This document shows, piece after piece, positions 35,150-48,139 of a DNA stretch of 64,000 bases. The translations under genes and the position numbers were made by a program. Origin of the DNA: Kingdonia uniflora (taxonomy: Eukaryota > Streptophyta > Magnoliopsida > Ranunculales > Circaeasteraceae); NCBI GenBank assembly GCA_014058105.1, contig JACGCM010001161.1, positions 868,001 to 932,000 of the forward strand, in the 5' to 3' direction. Numbering within the stretch: position 1 is the first letter of the stretch; each line of letters begins with the position of its first letter. The notes beneath the pieces were generated by a model. It did not search any database. It was not told the origin of the DNA and was given only the letters and a program-made list of their open reading frames with translations.

Positions 35150-36405
35150 AATAGGGAAGGCCATGGAAGTATAGATTTGCCCAGACTAATCCTTAGGGCA
35201 CACATGTTCTTTCCTCAAGCAACAATGGTGATCCGGGTTCATAATTTATCACCATTTGCCCCGATTAATCTATGGGGCATACCTGTTCTTTCTTCAAGTA
35301 GAAACTCTGATAAGATCAGAGCTACTCCGAACAACAGTAGTGCGCTCTCTCCGCCCCCAGTGAATGTTGCGAGTCTTTTCAGTAATTGGTTTAGTCTGTT
35401 TCAGGATTTCTCATTTTGTTACAGGATGATAGGGTATCTATTAGCTTTCCCCAAGTTTTAAGTGAAAGTAACAACAACAGCAAGTATGGATAACAGTAAC
35501 GACAGTTAATCCGGTAACAACAACAAGTACTCTTGAGTGATGAACAACAATGAATCTTTTCTGATCAGCAGTAGCAGGAGGAACTCGGGTTGTTCGAAAC
35601 AACAACAAAACAAACAACAATATTTTTTTTTTTTCGATCAGCAGCAGCAGGAGGAACTCGGGTTGTTCGAAACAGTAACAAAACAAGCAGATTCCGGTAA
35701 GCAGCAATGAATAGAACTGGTTGCTACAAGCAACAATATGAACTAAACAGGAGGAGGAACTCAGCGCAAGGAAGAACTGTTTTGTAATCAGTAGCAACAG
35801 GTCTATTCTCCAGTAATAAACAACGACAAGTTCTTTATATCAACAACAGCTCTTTAACTGTAACAAGTTCGTAATTCCAGTTGTAAAGCAAGGTCTGAAA
35901 CAACAAAGTCTGAAACAACAACTTAGTATAATCTAAAATCGGAGTAGCCTGAGGCGTGGAACACACTATCTTTAAAAAATATTTCGACAACCCCAAGTTC
36001 AGGTTTAAGAAGTCGAGTCTCTTCCAAGATACAACGAGCTGTATACGGAAGTCTCGGTACCCGGAGACAACGTACTTGATTGGTTTATGCACCTCAAAGA
36101 GAAACCAGAGAAACCGTAAGGAGAAGAGAGAGATTAACTGATGAACAGTGAAAGAGAAAAAACTGTTTATGTGGGAGAGATGATGAACAGTAATTTATGT
36201 TGTGTTTTAAAAGTGGTATAAACAAGGCCTTTTATAAGAGAAGAGTTGCAACAGCTCTTTTCAAACGTGCATGCGCTTTAGAAGCCATTAGATCAGGTCT
36301 TCTCTAAAGATAAGGTCTTTAGCTGAGAGAGTAAAAAGACCAAGCTAAAAAGAGCCTAAGCCCATAAGAGAACTTTATACCAAGAGTTTTTTTTTAAATC
36401 CAACA
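35150..36405 (-). repeat. Unclassified LTR-like repeat region
   Basis: On the minus strand the right edge starts TGTTGGATTTAAA (36405), a copia-like LTR start. A TATA-like CTTATAAAAGGCC near 36230 and a CT-rich transcribed-leader-like stretch follow. A 73-bp direct duplication (GATCAGCAGTAGCAGGAGG and GATCAGCAGCAGCAGGAGG at 35563 and 35636) and a second duplicated block of about 75 bp near 35175-35320 are present. No retroelement proteins are seen. It may be a solo LTR or LTR-plus-leader fragment. Confidence 0.35.
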
Positions 36406-36833
36406 GTAACTGTTCTGCTTAAGAGAGAAGAGAATCCATGGTCAATATGATTTTGAAAGTCAGATTGAAATGAGATGAAATGTTATAGTTGCACTCATTG
36501 CAGGATCAAGCCAAGGTTTTAAAGAGGAAATGTAATAATTGCAGGATCGAGCTATCTTCACGAAAAATGACTAATATGAATTTCTATGACCCAAAAGAAA
36601 TCCCCATGAAGGAAAACTTTCATGCATTTACAGGTGATTATAATTATAAGAAACGTTGTGGTAATAAATTTCTTATGCAAAAGGTTAAGGTATCAGATGA
36701 TGAGTATTTACAATGGCTTTAATATCCAAACTGTTCATTATCTAAAAAATACAGCATGGATTGTAATGATCTGTTCAGCACTGATCAGTAATTTAATAGA
36801 TGGTTGAACTTCTTAATTTTGTGACATTTGAAT

Positions 36834-37099
36834 TAGGGATGACAATTTGACCTACCTCGGTTTAGGATGTGCTAAAAGGGTATGGGGCGGGTAAATGATG
36901 CATTATAAAAATCCATGGGGGAGCGCGGCGGATTCAGTATTGCCTCGAAAAATAAAATAATTTTTTATTAAAAAAAATAACTTTATTAGTTAAATAGGGC
37001 GAGGATGGGAGTGAGAAACTTAAGCGGGGATGAGGATGGGGATGGGGATGGGGATGGTATTTGCTCCCCCACCCCAAATCCACTCCATTACCGTCCCTA
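36834..37099. mobile_element. hAT MITE with perfect 8-bp target duplication
   Basis: The element starts TAGGGATGACAA and ends TACCGTCCCTA, short inverted ends typical of hAT MITEs. It is flanked by the exact 8-bp duplication ATTTGAAT (36826-36833 and 37100-37107). It is 266 bp long and includes a GGGGAT microsatellite near 37028-37056. It has no coding content. Confidence 0.85.
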
Positions 37100-37459
37100 A
37101 TTTGAATAATGTCCTATAAGTTTTATACAAAGGCCGCAATATACAATTGAAAAATCAAATGCAATGCAAAGGAACTCAACACTAGCAAATTTGGGCTGAT
37201 CTAGTACTCAAGGTGTAACTTTGGGCTTGTGTTTCTGAGGCCTCGTGATTTTGATAAGATGAGAAAGACCTGCAACTACATGCATTCGACTGTTGGAACG
37301 CCTGTTTTGGCAATTGTTTTTTTTGTTTGTTTGTCTAGAAGCACAAAACATGCTACATACCTAATGTCGTAATGAAGGAGCTGCACGGAACCCGCAAAGA
37401 TTACATTCGTATCTATGCATGGATAGCGTGAAAACTTCATAAATCATAATAGTACAACA

Positions 37460-37484
37460 CTAGTACTGCCCGTGGCTCACCACG
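37460..37484 (-). terminator. Helitron 3' terminus: hairpin plus CTAG
   Basis: On the minus strand: stem CGTGG, loop TGAG, stem CCACG, then GGCAGTACTAG, followed by host T at 37459. A short hairpin about 10 nt before CTRR with insertion at A/T is the diagnostic Helitron 3' end. A second GC-rich hairpin, GCGCCGAAGGCGC, lies just inside and recurs once nearby (about 37500-37540). Confidence 0.85.
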
Positions 37485-39084
37485 ACAACAACGTCGACGC
37501 GCCTTCGGCGCTATATAATTTTTCAGTAACACGCCTTCGGCGCTCAAATATGTTTGCTTGATCTAACCAACAATGTGCACTTATTGAGGAGGTTTCTTCA
37601 TTATTTATGTAAACCTTTGTACTACTATTAAACATACCCTTTTACAAATGCCCATTTGTCTAACAAAAAAATTGAATCGTGCACATAAACTTGCTCTCTT
37701 TATGCCATAAATCTACCATTCAAATTTCATTATATATAACAAAAAGATATTTCAAATTATGATAAACTACTGAAGCACCAAATATTTAGGTACCCAAAAA
37801 CTTTAAATAACATGCCTAACATAAAGCAAGTATATAAAATAATTCTTTTATTATCTAACGTAGTAACAACTATTGTGTGGCAACCATACAAATTAAGAAA
37901 TACATTCATCTACATATTTCTAGCCTACCAAATAACATTTTCTGTAGGTAGGTACATTCATCTCCTAATACGATTCGGGTGAGAGTCATTTCGATGTTTT
38001 TCGACAACACCAAACTTTACCGTCGGTTTTTCCTTTCTTTTTTTTTTTGCCGAAACCAACGACATATTGAGTACTTTTAAACTACCATTTTAGCATTTCT
38101 TAGCAAAATCAAATCATAAACCTTTTCTACATTATAATCCACACTACCATCAAACCCAAATACCATAACATATATACAAAAAAACATAGAAAACTAACCT
38201 TGGGGCCAAATGTCAATATGAATAATCCCAAATCCTCGAAGTAGTTGTAAATAATTGAAAAGAGAGTGTTGATAATATTTTAGGAAAAAATTAAACAAAA
38301 TAATGTATAATTTACTTGATATCTAGTAGCTTGAATAACGATATCTACAGTTCGAGATATTTCGTAGTCCGGAGGTAACTTAGTATGGAAAATCATATGC
38401 GACACAACCAAATCAACATAAGATATATCGATAAATATAAACATATGAAATACATATATTATTGATATTAAGACAAACCTTAAATTTGATGGAGGCGTAT
38501 TTTGCAATTATGAAACTACATGTAACAAACTTTTAATAGTAAATGAATCACAGATTTAAACACAACATAGTATAAAATAAAATAATGTTAAAGGAAATCA
38601 TACACAAACGGAAAGAATGAACTATTAATAAGGCTTGGTAATTCTTTAAAAAAAATTTAAAATGAAAAGAAAAGAATTATTCGGTCTAAATAAAAATGGT
38701 TATAAAACATAAAAAACAGTCATCAAATTGAAAACCACTTTTCTCCACTCTGGTTAGAAATTGAGCAAACAATAAGTCTTGATGTCCAATCTAAAACAGC
38801 TGTCAGGCTTATAATTCTTGTGGTAAAGCTCGACCCATTTCTGTTCAAATAAATAATTTTGCAATGAGAAATTATGAGGTGAAAGGAGAAGATGTTATTG
38901 AATCATTTATGTAAAAGTTTCTGACCGGTTCGAAATGCAACATTTCTCTCAAATGAGTTAATTTTTCATCAACTTCAAACAAATCTTGCAATTCCTACAT
39001 AAATAAGTAGATATGTAAATTAGCATAATCAAATGTTTGGAAAAAGTAATATTTACGAAAGCGATTCAGAGATACATACTTCAA

Positions 39085-42000
39085 TTACAATAAGACTTCA
39101 GGGTAAACAATGTTTGTTGTGCAACATGAAACATTTGGAGGCAATAGTGTGGTGATTCTGTTTGCTGAAGTGCATCTCGACAATGCCACATATAGTTGTC
39201 CATGAGAGAAAACTTATGTCCGCAGATCTATCTCCACATATTTTACCGATTGTCCTTGTGATTTGTTAATTGTCATCGCATATACTAATCGTAAGGGAAC
39301 TGTCGCCGTGTCATCTCAAAAGGCATTTCAGTTGTTGACGTTGTCAAAGAAATCCTTGGAATAAAGGCCAAATTTCCAGAATGTTCACCGGTCAAGATCT
39401 TAGCCTCAATAATGTGTGTCCCACATCGGACTACCATTAATCGAGTTCCGTTGCAGAATCCACCCTTGGGAGCAAGATTTCGAAGTAACATTATCGGACA
39501 TCCTACTTTGAGTTTTAGCTTGAACGGCGGCAAACCAGGAGGGTCGAGACTATTCAAGTACTCACTTGGGTAACGGTCATTATACGTACGAACTCCAGAC
39601 TCATCTTCATAAATTTTATTTGTCGCTAAATAAACAATTGGTTCTCCCGAAAACATATTTAAAGCGTCATCATTAATAGAGCTAACATCGTCATTTCTTA
39701 CAGATAAAATGGCCCTTTCAGTTAGAAAACCTTGGTCTTTATCGCAAGAAATATTCAAGTTTGAGTAAACGGATTGTATTAAGTCCTGAACACTTGTGCA
39801 ATTATGAATTGTTGAAGGTAATTTAATATTTTTTTGGGGGTTGCATTCGATCTGTTACATTTTGGAAATAAAAAAGTTAAGTTCAGATTTGATATTTTTG
39901 ATTAAATTGGTGAAAAATAAATTTTAAAAATAAGTATCATTATTACCTCCATCAAATAATCTGCGAATCGTGTGTTATCTGGGTTTGAAAAATCCAAACG
40001 CATGTTTTTAAGCAATGACAAAACAAGTACATGTCTCCACAATGACGATCGTCTTAAAGATGTGGCCACAACTTGCTCACAGGCACCTTTGGGTACAACT
40101 GGCAGTATCTGAGGAAAATCTCCTCCAAGGACAACTGTAATTCCACCAAATGGTCTAGGATCATCCCGCATGTCTCGCATTGTGTGCTCCACTGCCTAAA
40201 CACAATGCTTATGTTGCATCGAAACCTTATCCCATATAATAAGTTTAGTGTCTCTAAACAATTCTGCATGAATAGATTGCTTAGTAAATCCACACTTTGA
40301 ATTATCTAGCACATTTATTGAAATCTTGAATCTTGAATGTGCAGTTTTGCATCCATCAAGAAGCAATGATGCAATCCATGAGCTGGCCACCATAATAACA
40401 ATATCCCCTTCTCTTTGGCAAGTAGCAGCAATAGTATTGTAAACAAACGTCTTACCAGTTCCGGCGGCTCCATTTAAAAAGAAAAGATGGCCCCTATTAT
40501 TAGCCACGGAATCTATGACGATATTATTAGCTTGTGTTTGAGCATAATTGAAGCGACTGACATTAGCAACAGCATGTATAAAATGTGTTTCATATTGGAA
40601 TTGTCGTTGTTCCATTATGAGTCTATTCCCATTTACGGTACTCCAATTTCCTACTGGTAGTGGCATTTTAGGGAAATCTTGCAGAGTTTTACCAGATTCA
40701 AATAACAATTCATCTAATAAATACAGACCATAATCTTTAATATGATCCTTGGTCGAATTTTGAATGTTAAACTGGGTTTGAAGTTTGTAAGCTAGGTCAT
40801 CACATATGTTTACCCAGAACTTGTTCCATAACTCTTCCAGTTGTATTGGATTACATTCTGATAGAATAATACTAAACAATCTTCTTAACTGATACCCGGT
40901 TTTTATAACAGCTGCTTCTTCTAAGCAATCAACCCATTATTTATCATCTTCAAGAAGTCCAATCCCAGCACATGTTGTTTTGAATGTTTCATACAAAATA
41001 CCATTGTGGGTCCGTAAACATTGGAAAAATGTTGGTCCTTTAACTACAGTTAGAAGGAAATGTAAGTAGTACCTCTCTCCAGAGTTTGGGTTTGCATAAT
41101 AGATTCAGCCTATTGCAAATTTTTGCTGCGTTCTTCTTGTCCAAATTTTTCTACCATCATTACCATGCAAAACATAATGTTGTGGAAATTACTGGTATGT
41201 AAAGGCTCGTGCATCATCTTTTTCAGCACAATATTCAAAAAAGGCAGTTAGAGAAGTTCTTTTATTAGTGGCCCGTGCACTAATGGATGCCATGGTCTAG
41301 TTCGTGTTGAAAACAATGTGATGCATTCCAGGTAAATGCGAAGCCAGTCGTACGATATTAGGTTTTTCATGGTGCAGCTTCAAACTAAAGAGACGCCAAG
41401 CTCATTCCGAAGGTCCAATATATCGAGAATCGGGATACTGTTGCATTTCATCCCAAGCGATGACCATAGTTGCTCGATCATTTGAGAGAAAATATACTTG
41501 TGAATGTATTTTACACATTGAAGGCCTGCACATATTTCGACATTGATGTGACAATCAAATAACTCAGACAGGTACGGGTTATATGGCACAACATTTCTGT
41601 TATCAACTAATTGGCCTTTAACGATGTACGTTTTATCAGGTGTTGGGCGTCGATTATAAACAGGATAACCATCTGGTCCCATAGTTGTCTCATCGGCATA
41701 TTGTCTAGGATATCGCTTTGTACACTTGCCACTATCCATACACGGAGCGTCCATGTTAGCAAGCCCACACGGTCCATGAATCATACATTTCATTGCGGTT
41801 TTAAAAAGAGCGGGATGTTCTTTTTCATCAGGAATTTTAGCGCTTACGATATGATCAACCTGTAATATTGTTCGAATTTTATCCTCACGACTAAGGAAGA
41901 ACAATCCATGCATATGTGGTCAACCACATTTTTGAAACTCAATGGTCCAAACGTGTGCAACGCACGTTCCAAAAACACGATTATTCTTTACTTCCTTCAG

Positions 42001-44325
42001 CACAGCTTTTATCTTTAACTCAAAAATGCGAGCGACCAAATTCGGTCGATCATAGACTAACTGGTTAGGTAAGAGTACGTGTGTAATCTCAGGCCATTTT
42101 GGATTAGCTGTCATTGTTAGAAATATATCTGGATGATTATTGAAACGGGTGATTGCCAACGAATCCTGATAAATTTTATACATACTCCTTACACTACCTG
42201 TATGTGAAGATGGTAAAATAACACGTTGTCCAACTTGATTAGGATCTAGATCAGCTATCACAATATCTGTTAAACCACCATATAGGTCAGAACAGAGATT
42301 ATTTTGGTTAAAACTTACATATGTCAATCGACTTTGCTCAGTCGAGGCCCATGTGTCTACTATAAATTGTTGGAATAATTTTGAGCCTCTCAAGATTGGT
42401 GAATATTCTGTTGTACGTTGGAATAGACGATAACAATAGTATTCTCATTGTGTGAGTTTCTTAGTGGAGTAAAATGCGTTACGTGCAACATTCCATTGCT
42501 TTAGGTAGACTGACCAACCAAGTTGTCCAGTTGGGGAAAAAAGAACATAATGTAATGGAAGGTAAGCAGGATGACACTTACTTATGCGCATCAACCCCTG
42601 GTTTGCCATACGATACACAATGATATCTCGCACACCACTTATTTGTGACCCATCTCCTAGTAGTATAACTGCAATCTCATCTGTAGTTGGCATATTGTAT
42701 CTACGATGATCTGTCGAAACACTGTAATGTAGGTACGCTGGAACATTGAATTCCTCATCTCCGCTGGCCGCGTCTTCTAAAACCTCATATGCATGACGAT
42801 ATAATTCACAAAAGGGATTTTTTCGGACCAATATGTCTTGAATAACTTGTAAGACATATTTATTCAAACGTGGGTTTCTCTTATGACGGGTATCAAGAGC
42901 TGCACCGGGGTTGTAGATATATAATTGTGCATAAGATGCATCTTGTTCATGATTTGGAATCAATGAACCTATTCGATGGTGTAACTCTCGATGGATTACA
43001 AAAGAAGATAGTCCTCGTCCATGAACAACTCGATTATCCATATGAACCCCAAGACTCGTAAATGCGTTAGATGCATTATATTCTCGCATGAACTTGCGAA
43101 ATGACCTTGAATGTGGGCCATTACCATTGTACAATTCCTGTAATTCAGTAGGCAATGAGTCGAGTTCTAGAAGTCTAATTTTTCCTTGTAAACAACATTA
43201 ACCAAATCGCGGGTTGCTGCTGGAAGAATTTGTTAGCTGTTCATCCCTCCAATGAAGTGCGGAACAATGCATACATACAACATCCATTTGTCCTAAGAAA
43301 TGACATCCCAATTGGACTGCAACTTGGTTAACATTAACATGTTCTACTTCATCATTATCACTTGAATTATAATGTTCCTCCATGTAATGATGAATTCTAT
43401 ATTGTATAAAAATAAAAATTGAAAGTAATTAGTAAGGTATTGATGTTGGTTTTGCAATTTTAGGAAATAATGAGTTATGTTTACTTACAGGTTTGCGGGG
43501 ACTGATGATGACTCCCCAATTTCAAATGTACTTGATGGAAAATTAGAGGCTAACACAATTGTAGGATTAATTGGGATAGGTACTTCATTTTGTACAAAGC
43601 TTTCAACATCCTCAGGTACGGGGGCTTCAATAGACGCAAGTTCTCTTAGTTGCCTTTCGCGTTCTCTTCTAGCACGTTGTGCAATCGATCGATTAGAGAG
43701 TTATGAATTGCTATTCCTTACGTGATTCATTAGGTTATGTGTATTCATCGTGATGCCGCCAAGGCCGAAATGTGGTAGAATTTATGTTTCTGTGACGTTA
43801 TTATGAGCATGAGGATTGGCCGGTTCAGTCTGCGTAGCTTCTCTATTTAATACATCATTTAAATTCCATGCAACAGATTCGAAGGGATGGTTTGGTAGAT
43901 CTTGGTTAAACAATGCATGTTCCCTTAATTGTCTCTCGCGTTCTCTCCAGGCACGTTGTGCAATTGATCTTCGAAAGATGCCAGAATTGGTGTGATTAAC
44001 AGAAATGGTGTTGGGTGACTCCTAATTAATGAGTAAAAAGACTAAATATAAGTAACACACCTATGCACTTAATGTATAAGAGTAATGAGTAAGTATTACT
44101 AAGGCCAAATACTAAAATTTATTATCTATGTACATACTATATAAGATTAATGAGTACTGTATAAGATTAATGAGTAAAAAGACTAAACATAAGTAAAACA
44201 CCCATGTGCTAAATGTCCAAGATTAGTGAGTAAGTACTACTAAGATGAATTATTAAGATCATAGATTATGATGTTTAAAGTAAAATATAAGTACATACCT
44301 CTGGAACATTCCCGTTGTTCGCCAT
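39085..44325 (-). pseudogene. Helitron Rep/helicase, broken
   Basis: Exon 1 begins MANNGNVPE at 44325 with a donor GTATGTAC. N-terminal exons (43477-43990) contain two copies of an arginine-rich RARRERERQLRE segment. Helitron-like N and Rep follow (43155-41380): GAALDTRHKRNPRLNKYV, then MTANPKWPEI and the rolling-circle motif PHMHGL at 41905-41919. The PIF1-type helicase follows (40879-39085): [14 protein letters not shown] (Walker A), [26 protein letters not shown] and [12 protein letters not shown]. Defects: an in-frame TGA immediately before PHMHG (41920-41922), a Lys in place of the acidic Walker B residue (IIWDKVSM), and frameshifts near 43200, 40930-41380 and 39285. It cannot move on its own. 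Confidence 0.85.
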
Positions 44326-44654
44326 ATGAGTAAACCACTAAATAAAATTCAAAGTAAAGCAGTAAACATTACTCAACTTAATGCATAGTTTCATAAGAGC
44401 AACGAAAAAATATTTCTAAAAAAAATATATAGTACCTCGTTTGTTAGAAGCGAGATTTTATATTGCAGATCGTACCTTATTTGAGGTTTCAGACCAACCC
44501 AACTTTAAACCTGCCACACAAAAATGAAACCACCAACGACTCAGGTAAATACAAAAGTATATTTCTAATCAGGTCCCTAAGCTTGGACCTGTAACTTAGT
44601 GCACAGACATAAACTTCCATATTCTCCATCAACTATAGAGCCTTATAATATGAG

Positions 44655-45639
44655 ATTCCATAAAGCGAAAAATAAAAGTAAAGGAAACAACAGCTCCACT
44701 ACCGTATCCCGGAAAGCCATAGCATTCAATTGTGGCATAAGTATATCCCCTACGATGGATGAGGTTGAGAGCCCAAACTATCACCACAGGGGAAACCATT
44801 TCTTTCTTAAGAATTTAGGCTTCTCGGAGGCATTAGAAAATGAACATAATAATCCATAGGTTGAGGAAGGCTATTCGACAGTAGTGCCCTTTCAGAAAAT
44901 TTAAACCTACTGTCCAAAAAAAAATTCATCAGCAAAGAATTTAAACCTACTGTCCAATAATTTAAACCTACAATTTCTAAATGGACACTTTATCTTTAAA
45001 CCTACTATCCAATATCCCTATTTCAGAAAGGGCATGAAAATAACAATTCATCAGAAAAAAATTTAAACCTTCTGTCCAATAATCCATAGGTTCAGAAAAG
45101 AATTTAGCCCTCAGCTAATAATACAAAGAGCATATGAAAATGAGGTATTTGAAGTGTAAACGTTTGTACCCTCGTTGGTGAACTAATTTTATTGGATTGA
45201 ATACAGTAACCAATTTAGCAACTTTTGTTGAATAGTATTTAACATCAAGGCAATAGCACACTGATTTTCCAACTCCGAACTTGAAGACTAAGTAAAATAA
45301 TCTGAAGACAATGTAATAATGTTTTGTTACCAGAAAATTTATGTACCTTCACCCTTATAACTGGAATATAATTCAAAACCCCTAGGAGCACGGTAAAATC
45401 CAAATACCAATTCCATGTGACTCAAATTGAGAAATTAATGTGAGAAAATATAGATACCTTGTGTGGGGATTGATGATTCGATTGAAAGATGAAGATTTAC
45501 AAATACCCATCAAGCTGGGGTTGAAAGCAGTCCCCACTCTTCTATTTTTAATTTTCAAAATTGCAAACATACTACTATTTTTTCCCACACATATTGAGTG
45601 TCCCCAGATTCTCACCCTAATAATCTCAAAGTTTTCAAT
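44655..45639. other. Spacer between Helitron and PIF element
   Basis: It is AT-rich with three or four copies of TTTAAACCTACTGTCCAA-like sequence between 44890 and 45085. No coding region is supported. ORFs here lack recognisable motifs. Confidence 0.45.
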
Positions 45640-46009
45640 CCACCCCAAGGTGAATTCACCCCAGCGCACTTCTGAACTGCGTGCAAGATTGACGTCCCAG
45701 ATGATTCCACGTGGATAATCTCAGCCATCCATTATGCAGTGCACTTCTGAAACGCGCATACCATTCAGCCAATAGGAAAATGCCACGTTTTTTATTTAAA
45801 AAAAATATATAGCCGCGCGGTTCAAAACAGCGCGGCATCACCCTGAGTCTTTTAGGCTTATTCTCCTTTCAAAAAGTTTAGGCTTATTCTTATAAGGCAT
45901 TGGCATTAAACTTGGCATATCCAACATATCCAAGGCATTAACTTGGCATACCCAACCTTACTCCACAAATTTCCCCACCCAACCCATTTTCTCCGTTAAT
46001 CACTTCAAA

Positions 46010-48018
46010 ATGTCGGGTTCTTCTAGTTCGCGACCGAGGAAAAATGCTTCCAAAACTACACGTAACTCTAACGCGGAAGTAAAACAAAGATGGAACGCCG
46101 ACATCACAAATAATTGGTCGTTACAATTGACGTCCGACAACGATCCCACCCCAACGTACGATGAGTTGAACCGAGTAGATATCCTCCCGGACGGCTGGGT
46201 CCATATTTCTGCTGGATCAGAGGAAACAGCGGCAAGTTTTATGTAAATTTCATGTGTTATTAATGTATATTGCAATGTGTTCGATGAAATGCCTGAATGA
46301 ACTTCTAACGTGTTGATTTGCTTTTATTGTCAGAACCGAGATGAATTACAGTGTAGGGGATCATTGGATAAGGTACTGAAGTGATACCGATGGATTGCCG
46401 TGTACCCGACGTTGAAGAAGTTGGTCGACGGTATGGGTTTTGCGGACTTTTGCTCGATTAATGCGGGAAACTCGGATAACCATCTCATTCATGCTCCCGT
46501 GGAGCGGTGGTGGTCTTCCACCCATACCTTTCACTTCCCTTGCAGGGAACTGGGTTTCACACCGTTAGACTTCGTCATGCTAACGGGCATATCTTTTGGG
46601 AGGGGTCGCGAACTCCCATACGACGAGAGGTACTCCAAGTTAGAGAAAACAGAAAAGACGTTCCCAGGAATCACAAGCTCTGACATGAGGTACGGTAACA
46701 TCACTCTCATCTATTTAAAAAAGTGGCAAGAGCCTTTGAATCCAAATCTCCACAATTACAACTCAAAAATGGATATCGTGTATGCACGGACATTTATTGC
46801 CTATATGATGGGTAATCTCTTCTTCTCAAATGATGCCACATCCCTTCGGGCGAGTTATCTTGCAGCATTGACAGATTATGATATTCTTGGTGCATCGGGT
46901 TTTGACTAGGGTACGCCGATTATGGCGGCTTTGTATCGGGGGCTTGATAAAGTCTCAGTTCTGAGGCCCGGGAAGGTGAAGAAATCGATCACCGGATTCT
47001 ATGCGGTGTTGGAGTTCTGGTTCTTCGAGCACTGTCAGGTTGGAATGTATCTAGTTAGGGTACATAACTTTAATCATGTTTATCCTCGTATTTCTGGGTG
47101 GAGAGATGAAAGGGCGAGTACGGGGTCTGAAATCCATCACTCTTTTGTTGTGATTAGAGATATGATAGAATGGAAGGACAGAACCAACATAGATTGGCAA
47201 CCATGGCACATGTCTAAGCAATTAATCTGTCAAGAGGTAAGAGTTGCTTCAGTGCTGAACACCCAGAGGGTTCCATTGGTGTCATTCCCATACGGCCACG
47301 GTACGCTTTGGTATTTAGGAGACCGATGTATGCGTCAGATGACCGGGAGTGATAGTATGCCCTATGATCCCCCTCAAGAGATTATGGAATTCCCAAGGTA
47401 CGATCGACAGATATATCAGAGTCTGAAGGATGCGGACTTCTACAATGGTCACGATTATCTTGTTCCCGACGTAGATTACATGGCATATTGGCGTACCGTT
47501 CATCCAAATCCCAAGATCGGTTGCAGTTTAGTAAAGAGGACGGGAAATATTTGGTCGGTCGAGCATTATCTAATGAGGCCCGATGTAATCTTGCCACCTA
47601 CGTCGAGTTTAGCTACCTCTTCACAGGTGCAAGACTATGGTATTCAGGCGAGTGGCGATCCACGTGATATGGGATGGTTCATGGATGTAGTAAAACCGAA
47701 CGATCAACGTAGACGGATACCGATCCCGGTGATACAGGTACCATACCCGTGTCTACCTACGTATAGTACGGATGAGTTGTGGCATCAAAACCAAGGATAC
47801 GGTATGCGGCATATGAAGACTCGTGACAATACGTTGATCGCACGACCGAGTTAAAGAAACAGCTTAGGCGGAGGGATGAGATCATCCGAGAGACTTTTGA
47901 GAGACTAGTTGAGATGTCCATTTCCTACCAGACAGAGTTGGTTGTGCAATGTACCTATAACAAGAGTCTCGCACGTGGCAGACGCGCTCGCCAAACGAAG
48001 AGAGGTCGTCCTAGTTAG
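46010..48018 (+). pseudogene. Plant mobile domain (PMD, MAIN-like) gene inside the PIF element
   Basis: The first exon encodes MSGSSSSRPRKNASKTTRN and ends near 46240 (donor uncertain). From about 46335 one frame reads through almost to the end: GMGFADFCSINAGNSDNHLI, VERWWSSTHTFHFPCRELGF, TPLDFVMLTGISFGRG, then GLDKVSVLRPGKVKKS and YDRQIYQSLKDADFYNG. A basic coiled tail follows (QLRRRDEIIRETFERL, then RGRRARQTKRGRPS). The valve of blocks VERWW-THTFH-PxxExxxT-DV-LTGxxxGR is the PMD core. In plants PMD occurs in MAIN/MAIL1 (gene silencing with the phosphatase PP7L) and in transposon proteins. Defects are few: TGA at 46382-46384, TAG at 46907-46909 (Trp expected) and a one-base shift near 47845, so it died recently. 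Confidence 0.75.
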
Positions 48019-48139
48019 GTTATGTTTAATTTAGAATTTTTATTTATGTTTTGTTTAAACTATGTTGTGTATTAATATAGTTTAAACTATATTTTATTCA
48101 GAGTTTTAATATTATTTTATTTTTTAAGATTTATGCTTT

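Larger units (their letters stand above)
37460..44654 (-). mobile_element. Helitron (rolling-circle transposon), degenerate
   Basis: The minus strand encodes Rep and helicase (about 44325-39085) and ends at 37460 with a canonical Helitron 3' terminus. The 3' noncoding tail (37500-39084) is AT-rich without genes. The 5' end (TC preceded by host A) must lie to the right of the first exon at 44325; TCTCATATTATAAGG starting at 44654 is only a candidate. A 78-bp direct duplication near 44025 and 44168 lies in the 5' intron region. Confidence 0.75.

Noticed and set aside
35441..35797. 118-aa Leu-rich minus-strand ORF
   Set aside because: It arises from CAA/CAG-rich duplicated sequence read on the other strand and contains no domain.
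36489..36722. 77-aa ORF with a CNNC pair (KRKCNNCRIEL)
   Set aside because: Only one Cys pair, no further exon or family match; it could be a fragment of an unknown gene but is not supportable.
44640..44660. TCTCATATTATAAGG (minus) as the Helitron 5' end
   Set aside because: TC after A is too common; without other copies the end cannot be fixed. It is used only as a provisional boundary.
45128..45136. GAGCATATG as the left terminus of the PIF element
   Set aside because: Only nine bases match, no TAA precedes it, and the following sequence does not resemble the other end.
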